NCBI GenBank assembly: GCA_937901125.1
Contig: CALCGT010000023.1
Coordinates: 35,896 to 99,895, forward strand
From: an uncultured Clostridia bacterium
Lineage (GTDB): Bacteria; Bacillota; Clostridia; Lachnospirales; Anaerotignaceae
Length of the DNA: 64,000 nucleotides
Direction of reading: 5' to 3'
The notes under the pieces: generated by a model
Databases searched by the model: none
Seen by the model: only the letters and a program-made list of their open reading frames with translations
What the model was told of the DNA's origin: nothing
Shown here: positions 1 to 8,184 of the stretch, one piece after another
Position numbering within the stretch: position 1 is the stretch's first letter
Layout: the number at the start of each line of letters is the position of its first letter
Position numbers and translations under genes: made by a program

Positions 1-670
1 AATTCCCCACATAGATGCGTCCCTTTTCATCCAGCCGAAGGGCTTCCCCTTTATAGGCATTGTGGCAAAAGCCTCCTTCCCCTTCCGCTTTTTCCACAGC
101 TTCGCCATAGCCGCCCTTTTGCAGCAATTCCTCCGCTTCCGCCGCCTGGGCCATATATTGGTCATAATATTGCAGCAGCAGCAAATCGATGGCATCATAG
201 TTGCCCCGTTTGTCGTTTCGCCGGCGTATCTTCGCCAGCTCACTCCGCCGTTTGGCATAGAGCTTCGGCAGACGGTCTTTTTCCCAGCGGGCAGAATCGC
301 TTTTGAGCCCCTTCGCCGCCTTGTGCATCTGCCCCAAGGTATCCGCGCCGCGGATAAAAGCTGCGGCACCGTCCTCCTCCATGGCATCCTGGGGCATCAC
401 ATCCTCCAAAAGATACAGCACCCCATCACAGCGATAAAAGGGTTCCCCGTCCAAGGCCCGATAAGATCGGCTAATATTGCAGAAGCCGTTTTTTCGTAGC
501 TGTTCCTTCACGCTGAAGGCCAGACGCAGGCTGTCCATGCTGCCCCGGGGCTTTTTCAATTCCCGAATCCCCATATCCGTACGGCAGACCAGCCCCGTTC
601 TCGTCCGCGTGCCATGTTTGAAATGCAGTCCATATCCTTCCCACAATATTTTTTCATAGATCTCCTCCAT
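1..670 (-). CDS. CotS-family spore coat protein (partial, runs off left edge)
   Basis: About 223 codons of an open frame run off the window edge, so the C-terminus is missing. The N-terminal pattern is that of CotS-type spore coat proteins, which have a kinase/aminoglycoside-phosphotransferase-like fold: a short start region, a beta-hairpin section with ELKKPRGS where relatives have the 'LKK' strand, KNGF near residue 55, a GVLYLLEDVMPQD hinge-like segment, a helix with LGQMHKAAKG, and FCHNAYKGEALRL where relatives carry the catalytic-loop-like 'CHGDFN' segment. Here that loop reads CHNAYK, so the kinase Asp is absent and it is probably a structural pseudokinase. The start at 670 has AGGGGG 7 bases upstream; an ATG at 676 is possible but has no room for a ribosome binding site. 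The family call is by pattern only. Confidence 0.7.
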   Translation of the reverse strand, partial: MEEIYEKILWEGYGLHFKHGTRTRTGLVCRTDMGIRELKKPRGSMDSLRLAFSVKEQLRKNGFCNISRSYRALDGEPFYRCDGVLYLLEDVMPQDAMEEDGAAAFIRGADTLGQMHKAAKGLKSDSARWEKDRLPKLYAKRRSELAKIRRRNDKRGNYDAIDLLLLQYYDQYMAQAAEAEELLQKGGYGEAVEKAEGEGGFCHNAYKGEALRLDEKGRIYVGN

Positions 671-789
671 ATTCATTCCCCCTGCTTCCCGACCGAAAAT
701 CGTCTCTGAAACATTCTATGGAACAGGCAATCAAAAAAGACCACCTTAGCGGTCTGGATTTTCAGGAAAAGTCCTGGGGGGGGACAAAC

Positions 790-825
790 AAAAAAGAAGC
801 GAACCAAGCATAAAGCTTAGCCCGC
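790..825 (-). terminator. Rho-independent terminator of tRNA-Lys
   Basis: On the minus strand an 11-bp stem (815-825 with 799-809, three G-U pairs) closes a 5-base loop and is followed by TTCTTTTTT. It lies just downstream of the tRNA gene. Confidence 0.75.
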
Positions 826-841
826 CTCTCCTTTTATAAGC

Positions 842-914
842 TGCGCCCTCAGGGACTCGAACCCTGGACCCACTGATTAAGAGTCAGTTGCTCTACCAAC
901 TGAGCTAAGGGCGC
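842..914 (-). tRNA. tRNA-Lys (anticodon CTT)
   Basis: A 73-base cloverleaf is readable on the minus strand: acceptor GCGCCCT pairs with AGGGCGC, the D-arm is followed by anticodon stem ACTGA/TCAGT with loop CTCTTAA (anticodon CTT), and the T-arm contains GGTTCGAGTCC. CCA is not encoded, so the CCA-adding enzyme is needed; cca lies about 180 bp away on the opposite strand. Confidence 0.95.
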
Positions 915-1053
915 ATATCTCAATTGCAAAAAATATGATACCACTAACTTTTCCAAATGTCAACGTATTTTTTCATAAAAAAGAAAAAATTTAAAAACCA
1001 GCATTGGGACTGTTTACAAACCCATACATCTATGGTGCTGTTTGGGTTTTTTA

Positions 1054-1062
1054 TGATATAAT
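1054..1062 (+). promoter_or_regulatory. Extended -10 promoter for cca
   Basis: TGATATAAT is an extended -10 (TGnTATAAT). No good -35 is seen at 16-18 bp upstream, which is common for extended -10 promoters. It sits about 34 bp before the cca start. Confidence 0.6.
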
Positions 1063-1095
1063 GGGCGCAACGCTATCCGATGGGAGGTTTTAAAC

Positions 1096-2325
1096 TTGAA
1101 CAAACTGAAAGTTACCATGCCCGCCGATGCGGCATTGATTTTAGATACCCTGAACAAAGGCGGTCACGAGGCCTATATCGTCGGCGGCTGTGTGCGAGAT
1201 TCCATTTTGGGGCGCATCCCTCAGGATTGGGACATCACCACCTCTGCCCTGCCCGAAGAAACAAAGGCTCTGTTCGACCACACCTTTGATACGGGCATCC
1301 AGCACGGCACCATCACCGTGGTGCTCCATAAGGAAAATTACGAGGTGACCACTTATCGTGTGGACGGCGAATATGCCGACTGCCGCCACCCCGATGCTGT
1401 TTCCTTCACAAAAAACCTGACGGAAGACCTGCTCCGCCGGGACTTTACCATGAACGCCATCGCCTACCACCCCGCCGAAGGCTTCCGCGACCCCTTCCAC
1501 GGGCAGGAGGATATTGCGGCGGAAACCATCCGCGGCGTAGGCAACCCTGCTCTGCGGTTTCAGGAGGATGCCTTGCGGATGCTGCGCTGTGTACGCTTTG
1601 CGGCACAGCTGGGTTTCCAGATTGAAGAGGAAACCTGGGCGGCTCTCTGCGCCAATACAGCATTGATCCAGAAAATCAGCGTAGAACGGATTCGGGAGGA
1701 ACTGGAAAAGCTGTGGCTTTCTCCTTTTAAAGAAAAAATGCCCCTCCTTTGGGAAAGTGGTCTGCTGGCGCAGATCGACCCCACCTTGTCCGCCCGTCTG
1801 ATTGCTCGCAGTCAGACGATTTTAGACGAAATTTCCGCTTGCCCCAAGGATGCCCTGCTCCGTTGGTGCGTTGTTTCGCAGGATTATACTTCCGCTGAAG
1901 CGAAAAGCTTCCTGAAAGGCATGAAATTCGATAACCATACCCTGAAACGGGTTTGCCTGCTGCTGGACTATCTGCCCCATGACATACCCACAGAGGCTTA
2001 TCCCCTGCGGAAGCTGGCAGGCACCATCGGCGAAGAAGCCATGGAACAGCTGCTGCTGCTGCAATCTATCCTTCGCCCCGCTTCCCCACACCGGGAAAGC
2101 AAGGCACTGCTCAAAAAGATTCTGGCAGAGGGGGACTGTCTGACCCTGAAAACATTGAAACTGTCTGGCAAAGACCTGATGGATATGGGCGCGCCCCACG
2201 GCAAAGAACTGGGCAGTATCCTTGCAGAACTGCTGGATATGGTTCTGCAGGAGCCTGCAAAAAATACAAAAGAAATTCTGACAAAACAGGCCCGCTCCAT
2301 TCTGGAAGAAAAAGGTCTGCTGTAA
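1096..2325 (+). CDS. cca: CCA tRNA nucleotidyltransferase
   Basis: This class II nucleotidyltransferase of 409 residues adds or repairs the 3' CCA of tRNAs. Visible motifs are the GGCVRD loop (30-35), the metal-binding DWD (44-46), RRDFTMNA (114-121) and an EDALRMLR helix near 160, followed by a helical tRNA-binding region. The start is TTG: GGAGG lies 8 bases upstream and no nearer ATG fits. The gene ends 11 bp before an aldo/keto reductase with its own AAGGAGG site, so the two are probably cotranscribed. Some bacteria split CC- and A-adding activities between two enzymes; the sequence alone does not exclude a partial specificity. Confidence 0.93.
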   Translation: MNKLKVTMPADAALILDTLNKGGHEAYIVGGCVRDSILGRIPQDWDITTSALPEETKALFDHTFDTGIQHGTITVVLHKENYEVTTYRVDGEYADCRHPDAVSFTKNLTEDLLRRDFTMNAIAYHPAEGFRDPFHGQEDIAAETIRGVGNPALRFQEDALRMLRCVRFAAQLGFQIEEETWAALCANTALIQKISVERIREELEKLWLSPFKEKMPLLWESGLLAQIDPTLSARLIARSQTILDEISACPKDALLRWCVVSQDYTSAEAKSFLKGMKFDNHTLKRVCLLLDYLPHDIPTEAYPLRKLAGTIGEEAMEQLLLLQSILRPASPHRESKALLKKILAEGDCLTLKTLKLSGKDLMDMGAPHGKELGSILAELLDMVLQEPAKNTKEILTKQARSILEEKGLL

Positions 2326-2336
2326 GGAGGAGTAGT

Positions 2337-3167
2337 ATGATCGGTGAAAAAGGCTTTATTTTGGAAAATGGTGTGGAACTGCCCTTCCTGGGCTTCGGCA
2401 CCTATCTGGTGAAAGAAGAAAGCATCCTTCTGGATGCATTGCAGGCAGGCTATCGCCATCTGGATACCGCCAGAAGATATGAAAATGAGAAAGAAGTAGG
2501 TCGGGCTGTGAAAAACAGCTGCATCCCCCGTCGAGAAATCTTCCTGACCTCCAAGGTATGGAAAACAGAACTAGGCTACGATAAGACCATGAAAAGCTTT
2601 GATGCCACCCTAAAGGACTTGGGAGTAAATTATCTGGATCTGTTCCTGATCCATTGGCCCATGCCTTACCCCGGCGCAGACTGGAAGCCATTGGTGACGG
2701 AAAGCTGGAAGGCTTTAGAGCAGCTTTATGAAGAAGGGGCTGTCCGTGCCATTGGGGTCTGCAATTTCCTGCCCCAGCATCTGCTGCATCTGATGAAAAA
2801 CGCCAACACCCTGCCTATGGTAGATCAGCTGGAATTCCACCCCGGCTATCCCCAGCATGCCACCACCGCTTTCTGCATGAACCACGGCATACAGGCAGAG
2901 GCTTGGAGCCCCTTTGGACGGGAAAAACTGCTGGATGACCCTCTGATCTTGGAGCTGGCGAAAAAATACGAGAAAAGTCCTGCCCAGATCTGCCTGCGGT
3001 TCTGCCTGCAGAATAATGTGCTGCCCCTGCCCAAATCATCCACACCGAAGCGGATGAAAGCAAATCTGGAACTCTTCGATTTTGATTTGGAATTGGAGGA
3101 TGTGTATCGGCTGATGACCATGCCTCAGACGGGATGGTCGAGGATTCATCCGGAGCATTTTGCATAA
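2337..3167 (+). CDS. Aldo/keto reductase
   Basis: A (beta/alpha)8-barrel NAD(P)H-dependent reductase of 276 residues. The catalytic tetrad is visible as D43, Y48, K73 and H106 (HWP). The protein starts with GFGTYLV and ends in a LPKSSTPKRMKANLELF segment typical of the cofactor-binding C-terminus of 2,5-diketogluconate-reductase-like enzymes. The substrate cannot be read from sequence. It follows cca by 11 bp, a probable operon without obvious functional link. Confidence 0.88.
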   Translation: MIGEKGFILENGVELPFLGFGTYLVKEESILLDALQAGYRHLDTARRYENEKEVGRAVKNSCIPRREIFLTSKVWKTELGYDKTMKSFDATLKDLGVNYLDLFLIHWPMPYPGADWKPLVTESWKALEQLYEEGAVRAIGVCNFLPQHLLHLMKNANTLPMVDQLEFHPGYPQHATTAFCMNHGIQAEAWSPFGREKLLDDPLILELAKKYEKSPAQICLRFCLQNNVLPLPKSSTPKRMKANLELFDFDLELEDVYRLMTMPQTGWSRIHPEHFA

Positions 3168-3239
3168 AAAGCATCCAACAGACGTAAATAACTCGGTGGT
3201 CAAAAATACCAAGAACCTCTCTTTTTCCTGAAGAATACA

Positions 3240-3268
3240 TTGACAGAACTAAAGTGTGATAGTAAAAT
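3240..3268 (+). promoter_or_regulatory. Sigma-A promoter of the mgtE leader
   Basis: TTGACA, a 17-bp spacer and TAAAAT give a near-consensus promoter. Transcription would start near 3275, giving an untranslated leader of about 340 bases before mgtE. Confidence 0.8.
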
Positions 3269-3308
3269 AGATTTTATTGAATGAATATTACGAATGTGAG
3301 GTGAGATC

Positions 3309-3395
3309 ATGGACGGCAGTAGTGGTAGTCGAAGTACAGGCAAGGTATTCATATGTTGTCAGAAATGGGACGACCCTCCGTCGTTTCTGTTCTGA
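3309..3395 (+). CDS. Putative 28-residue leader peptide upstream of mgtE
   Basis: An ATG preceded by GAGGTGAG (7 bases between GAGG and ATG) opens a 28-codon frame ending TGA. The peptide is Ser/Gly-rich at the start and ends WDDPPSFLF. In enterobacterial MgtL, acidic residues alternating with prolines destabilise the translating ribosome when Mg2+ is low; the DDPP run here is reminiscent of that. The last 12 codons lie inside a hairpin (3358-3396) followed by a T-rich run. A role as a Mg2+-sensing leader peptide is inference; the ORF, its ribosome binding site and the overlap with the hairpin are seen directly. Confidence 0.55.
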   Translation: MDGSSGSRSTGKVFICCQKWDDPPSFLF

Positions 3396-3404
3396 CTTTA
3401 TTTT
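3358..3404 (+). terminator. Leader hairpin overlapping the leader peptide, terminator-like
   Basis: GTCAGAA (3358-3364) pairs with TTCTGAC (3390-3396); an inner stem, GGGACGAC (3367-3374) with GTCGTTTC (3380-3387), continues it after two mismatches. TTTATTTT follows. A ribosome translating to the DDPP codons (3369-3380) would mask the 5' arm. Confidence 0.55.
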
Positions 3405-3432
3405 CATGCGCTAATATATGATAATATATGAG

Positions 3433-3516
3433 TACCATTGTCCATTCTAAAGCTGCACTGCATCGGCATAAGACGTGTGTAGGGCTTGCAGGCTGTCAGG
3501 TGACAATGGTATTTTT
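3433..3516 (+). promoter_or_regulatory. Second structured leader domain before mgtE
   Basis: TACCATTGTC (3433-3442) and GACAATGGTA (3502-3511) form a perfect 10-bp stem around a 59-base domain, followed by TTTTTATG. GCACTGCA and CGGCATAA within it each recur as complements downstream (TGCAGTGC near 3533 and TTATGCCG near 3546), so alternative pairings with the region before the mgtE start are possible. I do not recognise a known riboswitch; the M-box core is not present. Confidence 0.45.
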
Positions 3517-3615
3517 ATGTTCATTTTCACCTGCAGTGCAATGCTTTATGCCGCCTTTCCACAACGGATTCCTTTGGACCGTATTCAGCTAGATGTATAA
3601 AGGAGGCAAAAGGCA

Positions 3616-5034
3616 ATGAACACAAAAAAGAATATTTTAAACGAACCGATCGTATTAACACATCAGCAGGACTATAAAGAAGAGATCGCCAACATCATCA
3701 GAAGCGACCTGACCCCCAAACTTTTACGAAAACGGCTTCTGGAATATCACAAAAACGATATTGCCGCTGCCATTGCGCTCCTCAAAAAAGAGGAGCGATA
3801 CAAATTATACAGCATATTGGATGCTCCGATGCTGTCTGACATTTTAGAGTATACAGAAAATTTGCCTGTGTATTTGAATGAAATGGGGATGAAAAAAAGA
3901 GTAGAAATTTTATCTCAGTTAGAAGTATCCACAGCAGCAGACTATCTGCAGCAGCTGGAAAAAACAGAATGTCACAATATCCTTGATCTCTTGACGGAAG
4001 ATGTTAAGAACAGGATCCATTTTCTCTGTTCCTTCGATGAGGATGAAATCGGCAGCAAAATGACAGATAATTATATTTCTATCCCCACTGATCTCAGTAT
4101 ACGGCAAGCAATGAAGGAATTGATCACGCAGGCAGCCGACAACGATAATATCGGGACAATCTATGCAGTAGATCAGGCAGGCGTCCTGATCGGTGCCATT
4201 GATTTGAAGGATTTAATCATCGCAAGGGAAAATACCCCCCTTGAAGATATCCTTATGACGTCCTATCCTTATATCTATGCAAACGAGCAGATCGAAGACT
4301 GTTTAGAAAGGATAAAGGGCTATTCTGAGGATTCCATCCCCGTGTTGGATTCCGAGAACAGACTGAAGGGCGTATTGACAGCTCAGGATGTCACCCAGCT
4401 GATTGATGATGAAATGGGGGATGATTACGCCAAGCTAGCCGGCCTGACCTCCGAGGAAGATCTGCACGAGCCTCTCAGAAAAAGTATCGGCAAACGGTTG
4501 CCTTGGCTTATCATCCTGCTAGGAATGGGCATTCTGGTATCCAGCGTAGTCGGGCTTTTCGAAAACGTAGTAGCTCATCTTGCGCTGATCGTGTGCTTCC
4601 AGTCTCTGGTACTGGATATGGCAGGTAATGTAGGTACCCAATCTCTGGCCGTTACCATCCGCGTACTAATGGATGAACAGCTCAGCGGCAAACAGAAGCT
4701 TTTCCTCGTTTGGAAGGAATCCCGTGTAGGACTGCTCAACGGGCTAATTCTAGGGTTGCTTTCCTTCCTGCTCATCGGGGCATATCTGATATTTTTCAAA
4801 GGACAACCGGCAGCACTGGCCTTCTCCGTATCCTTCTGTACCGGTGCAGCCCTGCTCGTATCCATGCTGTTATCCAGCATTTCCGGAACCACTGTTCCCC
4901 TCTTTTTTAAAAAACTGAATATTGACCCGGCTGTAGCTTCCGGTCCCCTGATCACAACCATCAACGATTTGGTTGCGGTGGTGACCTATTACGGCTTGGC
5001 ATGGATCCTGCTGATCAACATCCTACAGTTTTAA
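3616..5034 (+). CDS. mgtE: MgtE magnesium channel/transporter
   Basis: A 472-residue protein with the MgtE order: a helical N domain to about residue 150, two CBS domains (about 150-275), a connecting helix, then about five membrane helices in the last 180 residues (around GKRLPWLIILLGMGILVS, and the conserved GNVGTQSLAVTIR). In the family the N and CBS domains bind Mg2+ and close the pore when cytosolic Mg2+ is high. AAAGGAGGC lies just before the ATG. It is monocistronic, with a terminator shared with folA downstream and a long structured leader upstream. Confidence 0.93.
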   Translation: MNTKKNILNEPIVLTHQQDYKEEIANIIRSDLTPKLLRKRLLEYHKNDIAAAIALLKKEERYKLYSILDAPMLSDILEYTENLPVYLNEMGMKKRVEILSQLEVSTAADYLQQLEKTECHNILDLLTEDVKNRIHFLCSFDEDEIGSKMTDNYISIPTDLSIRQAMKELITQAADNDNIGTIYAVDQAGVLIGAIDLKDLIIARENTPLEDILMTSYPYIYANEQIEDCLERIKGYSEDSIPVLDSENRLKGVLTAQDVTQLIDDEMGDDYAKLAGLTSEEDLHEPLRKSIGKRLPWLIILLGMGILVSSVVGLFENVVAHLALIVCFQSLVLDMAGNVGTQSLAVTIRVLMDEQLSGKQKLFLVWKESRVGLLNGLILGLLSFLLIGAYLIFFKGQPAALAFSVSFCTGAALLVSMLLSSISGTTVPLFFKKLNIDPAVASGPLITTINDLVAVVTYYGLAWILLINILQF

Positions 5035-5061
5035 TGGGGCAGCGGCAGATCCCCTTTCCAA

Positions 5062-5096
5062 AAAGAAGCAGACGAAAGTTTTTCGTCTGCTTCTTT
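5062..5096. terminator. Bidirectional terminator between mgtE and folA
   Basis: AAAGAAGCAGACGAAA and its exact complement TTTCGTCTGCTTCTTT form a 16-bp stem with A/T tracts on both sides. The two genes converge here. Confidence 0.85.
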
Positions 5097-5100
5097 GCTT

Positions 5101-5592
5101 TTAATTCTTCTTTTCGTATATATCAAAGGAAAACTTCACACCATTCTCCTCCTGCACTTCCCCTTTTTCCGCCAATTCCCAATGAGGGTTTTCATCCAGA
5201 TTGGGGAAGGTGGTATCCGCAGGGTAGGTATGATAAATTTTTGTCACATACGCCTTTTCACACTGGGGCAGAAGCTGTGCATAGATGCTGCCGCCGCCGG
5301 CAACAAAAACCTGTTTCCCTGCGTAGGGTTCCAGCACCTTAGGCAAATCGGCCAAATCGTGGCACAGCACAACGCCTTCTGCTTCATAAGTCTGATTTGT
5401 TGTCAGTACGATATTCACCCGATTGGGCAAGGGCTTTTGATTGGGGAAGGATTCCAGAGTTTTTCTCCCCATAACCAGCACATTGCCTGTGGTTTTCCCA
5501 CGGAAATTTTTCATATCTGCAGAAATGCGCTGCAGCAAATTGCCATCTTTGCCAATGCCCCATTTTTCATCAACTGCTACGATAATATCCAT
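5101..5592 (-). CDS. folA: Dihydrofolate reductase
   Basis: A 163-residue DHFR that reduces dihydrofolate to tetrahydrofolate with NADPH. It shows the IIVAVDEKWGIGKDGNL N-terminus, acidic active-site D26 (SADMKNF), MGRKTLESF for NADPH binding, and FVAGGGSIYAQLL near residue 100. It lies downstream of thyA on the same strand, the usual pairing because ThyA produces dihydrofolate. The 127-bp gap between them is filled by an unusual structured element. Confidence 0.94.
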   Translation of the reverse strand: MDIIVAVDEKWGIGKDGNLLQRISADMKNFRGKTTGNVLVMGRKTLESFPNQKPLPNRVNIVLTTNQTYEAEGVVLCHDLADLPKVLEPYAGKQVFVAGGGSIYAQLLPQCEKAYVTKIYHTYPADTTFPNLDENPHWELAEKGEVQEENGVKFSFDIYEKKN

Positions 5593-5618
5593 AAAATCTC
5601 ATCCTTTCCATCCGATTC

Positions 5619-5721
5619 GTAGATTTGCTCCTCAAATCTACTCATGACAAACCGCATCTTGCGATGCTCCAAAACGTCTTTGTCGTTTTCGCCATAAGCC
5701 TGCGTCTTATGGCAGTTTGTC
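5619..5721 (-). other. Cloverleaf-like structured element between thyA and folA
   Basis: Read on the minus strand, a closing 7-bp stem (5715-5721 with 5646-5652) encloses three perfect hairpins: 7 bp (5706-5712/5692-5698), 6 bp (5684-5689/5671-5676) and 5 bp with a GCAA tetraloop (5663-5667/5654-5658). This is a four-way junction with 1-3 base linkers. A separate 9-bp hairpin (5633-5641/5619-5627) with loop AGGAG follows. The element begins inside the thyA stop codon. It could be a mobile palindromic repeat, an mRNA processing or stabilising structure, or a cis-regulator of folA. I do not recognise the family. Confidence 0.6.
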
Positions 5722-6550
5722 AGATGGCTACGGGCACTTTGCCCAGAGACTTATGATACTGATAGTCCTCCACGATGAAATCATCCACGGTGAAATCATA
5801 GAAATTTTTCACTTCAGGGTTCAGTCTCCCCTTTGGCGCAGGCAGGGGTTCTCTTTCCAGCATCTGCTTCACCATATCCACATGTCTGTCATAAATATGC
5901 ATATCAGAGATCACGTGGATCAGCTCGCCGGGCTCCAGACCGCTCACCTGAGCGAACATCATTAGCAGGGCGGAATACTGCACCACATTCCAGTTATTTG
6001 CTGTCAAAGTATCCTGAGAACGCTGATTCAGAATACCATTCAGTTTATTGCCTGTCACGTTGAAGGTCATGCTGTAGGCACAGGGTTCCAGTCCCATTTC
6101 CGTCAGGTCTGCAAAGTTATAAATATTCGTCATGATCCGTCGGGAGGCAGGGGTATTTTTCAGCTGCCACAGCACGTTATCCACCTGATCCATTTCGCCG
6201 TGGGGGAATTTATATTTCACCCCCAGCTGATAGCCGTACGCCTTACCGATGGAACCAGTCTGATCCGCCCAGGAATCCCAGATCCTGCTGTTCAGGTCGT
6301 TTACATTGTTAGATTTTTTCTGCCAGATCCACAAGATTTCATCGATGGCAGCCTTCCAGTTGGTATAGCGCAGGGTCATCAGGGGAAATTCCTCCTGCAG
6401 GTTATAGCGATTCACCACGCCAAAGGTCTTGATGGTATAGGCAGGGGTACCATCCTCCCAAACGGGGCGCACTTTTTCGTTTTCTGTAGAAAACCCACTC
6501 TCTAAAATCTGCCTGCAATTTGCTTTGAAAATTTCATCTGCTCTGCTCAA
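5720..6550 (-). CDS. thyA: Thymidylate synthase
   Basis: A 276-residue folate-dependent thymidylate synthase converting dUMP and methylene-THF to dTMP and DHF. The nucleophile is in LEPCAYSMTFNV; QRSQDTLTANNWNVVQY carries the Arg, Ser, Asp and Asn residues of the dUMP site, and DMHIYDRHVDMV gives the C-terminal His and Tyr. In E. coli-type enzymes the catalytic Cys is followed by His (PCH); here it is Ala, a variation worth noting. The protein ends PVAI, matching the conserved C-terminal closure. A TATAAT on the minus strand at 6622-6627 is a plausible -10. Confidence 0.93.
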   Translation of the reverse strand: MSRADEIFKANCRQILESGFSTENEKVRPVWEDGTPAYTIKTFGVVNRYNLQEEFPLMTLRYTNWKAAIDEILWIWQKKSNNVNDLNSRIWDSWADQTGSIGKAYGYQLGVKYKFPHGEMDQVDNVLWQLKNTPASRRIMTNIYNFADLTEMGLEPCAYSMTFNVTGNKLNGILNQRSQDTLTANNWNVVQYSALLMMFAQVSGLEPGELIHVISDMHIYDRHVDMVKQMLEREPLPAPKGRLNPEVKNFYDFTVDDFIVEDYQYHKSLGKVPVAI

Positions 6551-6784
6551 AGCGACTCCTCCTTCATCTCTTTTTCCTCTATCTTCTTCCGAAAAATCGG
6601 ATACTTGTCCATAATAAATTTATTATACTCAAAATCCCTCTTTTTTGCTATCCCCATATTCATGCGGAGCAGAAAAAGGTTTTTATATTATATAACCCCC
6701 TCTTTTTCCGCGGATTTGCATGTTCTTTTTTCCATACACAGCGGAAAATTGCTTGTCCTTTCTCCAAAAAGGGGTGTCCCCTTG

Positions 6785-6813
6785 TTGCTTCTTTTTCATT
6801 TTTATGGTATATT
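6785..6813 (+). promoter_or_regulatory. Promoter for livK
   Basis: TTGCTT, 17 bp and TATATT with an upstream TG (extended -10). The resulting leader of about 120 bases shows no recognised riboswitch. The rest of the 391-bp gap between thyA and livK is AT-rich and holds only the divergent thyA promoter region. Confidence 0.55.
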
Positions 6814-6941
6814 TTTTCTAATGGCAAAAAGCATCTGTTTTTCCATTGCGGACACCCCTGTTGGAATACATAGCCTACAGAAAAAACGACGTTTTCCGGT
6901 TGGATGCTTTCCGGGAATCCATTTATGGGAGGTTGTAAATT

Positions 6942-8174
6942 ATGAAAAAGTTTATTGCTCTGGCTCTGGCCTCTGTCATGACACTGTCTCTGGCAGCCTG
7001 CGGCGGCGGTTCTGAAGATGCAGCAACATCTTCTGTTTCTGGCACAGCCATCAGCGGCGACACCATCAAGATCGGTGTTTTCGAACCTACCACAGGCGAA
7101 AACGGCGGCGGCGGTATGCAGGAGGTTCTGGGTATCCGTTATGCAAACACAGTAGCACCTACCGTTGATATCAACGGCACCACCTACAACATCGAACTGG
7201 TAGAAGTTGATAACCAGTCCGATAAGACAGCAGCTGTTACAGCAGCACAGTCTCTAATCTCTTCTGGCGTTGTGGGCGTTCTGGGCTCCTATGGCTCCGG
7301 CGTTTCCATCGCAGCAGGTCAGACTTTTGCTGAAGCAGGCGTTCCCGCCATCGGTTGCTCCTGCACAAACCCTCAGGTTACAGCAGGCAACGATTTCTAC
7401 TTCAGAACATGCTTCCTGGATCCTTTCCAGGGCACAGTAATGGCTTCCTACGCAGCAGAAGAAATGGGCTACAAAACAGCTGCTATCGTAAGCCAGAACG
7501 GCGATGACTACTCCACAGGGATCGCAGCTTACTTCAAAAAGGCATTCGAATCTCTGGGCGGCACAATTGTTGCTGACGAAACCTACCAGACAAACGAATC
7601 CGACTTCAATGCCATCCTGACAACTGTAAAACAGTCCGAAGCAGAATGTGTATTCATCCCCTGCTCTATCGCAACAGCAACTCTGATCCTGCCCCAGGCA
7701 AAAGCAAACGGTCTGGACGCACACATTCTGGGTTCCGATACATGGGAAAATGAATCCATCGTCATCGCAGCGGGCGACGCAGCAGAAGGCGTTGTATTCT
7801 CCACATTCTTCGATGAAAACGATGAATCCACACCTCTGGCAAAAGACTTTGTTAACGGCTTCAAAGCATACCTGAACGAAGATGCACAGCGCATCACTCT
7901 GAACGGCGGCACAGACGGCGTAGCAGCTGTATCCGCTCTGGGTTATGACGGTTACATGACAATGGTAACAGCTCTGGCATCTCTGGATGGCACAGAAGGT
8001 GACCTGACAAGCGTAAACCTGCGCGATGCCCTAGCAGCAGTCAACTATGACGGCGTAACAGGCAACATCACTTTCGATGCAAACGGCGACGCTAACAAAG
8101 ACGCTGCTTATCTGAAGAAGGTTGAAGGCGGCAATTTCGTATTCGTGAAGAAACAGCTGGACGAAACAAAATAA
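6942..8174 (+). CDS. livK: Branched-chain amino acid ABC transporter, substrate-binding lipoprotein
   Basis: A 410-residue periplasmic-binding-protein type I. Residues 1-19 form a lipoprotein signal ending LSLAAC, so Cys20 would be lipidated and the protein tethered outside the membrane. The mature part begins IKIGVFEPTTGENGGGG, the usual start of LivJ/LivK domains, and contains VLGSYGSGVSIAAG and AAIVSQNGDDYSTG. It is first in the liv cluster but is separated from livH by a strong terminator and a long hairpin, which would give excess binding protein over permease. The actual ligand is not readable. Confidence 0.9.
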   Translation: MKKFIALALASVMTLSLAACGGGSEDAATSSVSGTAISGDTIKIGVFEPTTGENGGGGMQEVLGIRYANTVAPTVDINGTTYNIELVEVDNQSDKTAAVTAAQSLISSGVVGVLGSYGSGVSIAAGQTFAEAGVPAIGCSCTNPQVTAGNDFYFRTCFLDPFQGTVMASYAAEEMGYKTAAIVSQNGDDYSTGIAAYFKKAFESLGGTIVADETYQTNESDFNAILTTVKQSEAECVFIPCSIATATLILPQAKANGLDAHILGSDTWENESIVIAAGDAAEGVVFSTFFDENDESTPLAKDFVNGFKAYLNEDAQRITLNGGTDGVAAVSALGYDGYMTMVTALASLDGTEGDLTSVNLRDALAAVNYDGVTGNITFDANGDANKDAAYLKKVEGGNFVFVKKQLDETK

Positions 8175-8184
8175 GTCTCTTTGC

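Noticed and set aside
3428..3592. A 54-codon ORF overlapping the second leader hairpin of mgtE
   Set aside because: It has no ribosome binding site, starts in an AT-rich repeat, and its composition resembles random translation of a structured RNA.
3275..3615. M-box (Mg2+) riboswitch upstream of mgtE
   Set aside because: GGTGAG and CTAAAGCT fragments occur, but the conserved GCTCCT, GCTGCTGCCC and GACGCCAA core segments are absent.
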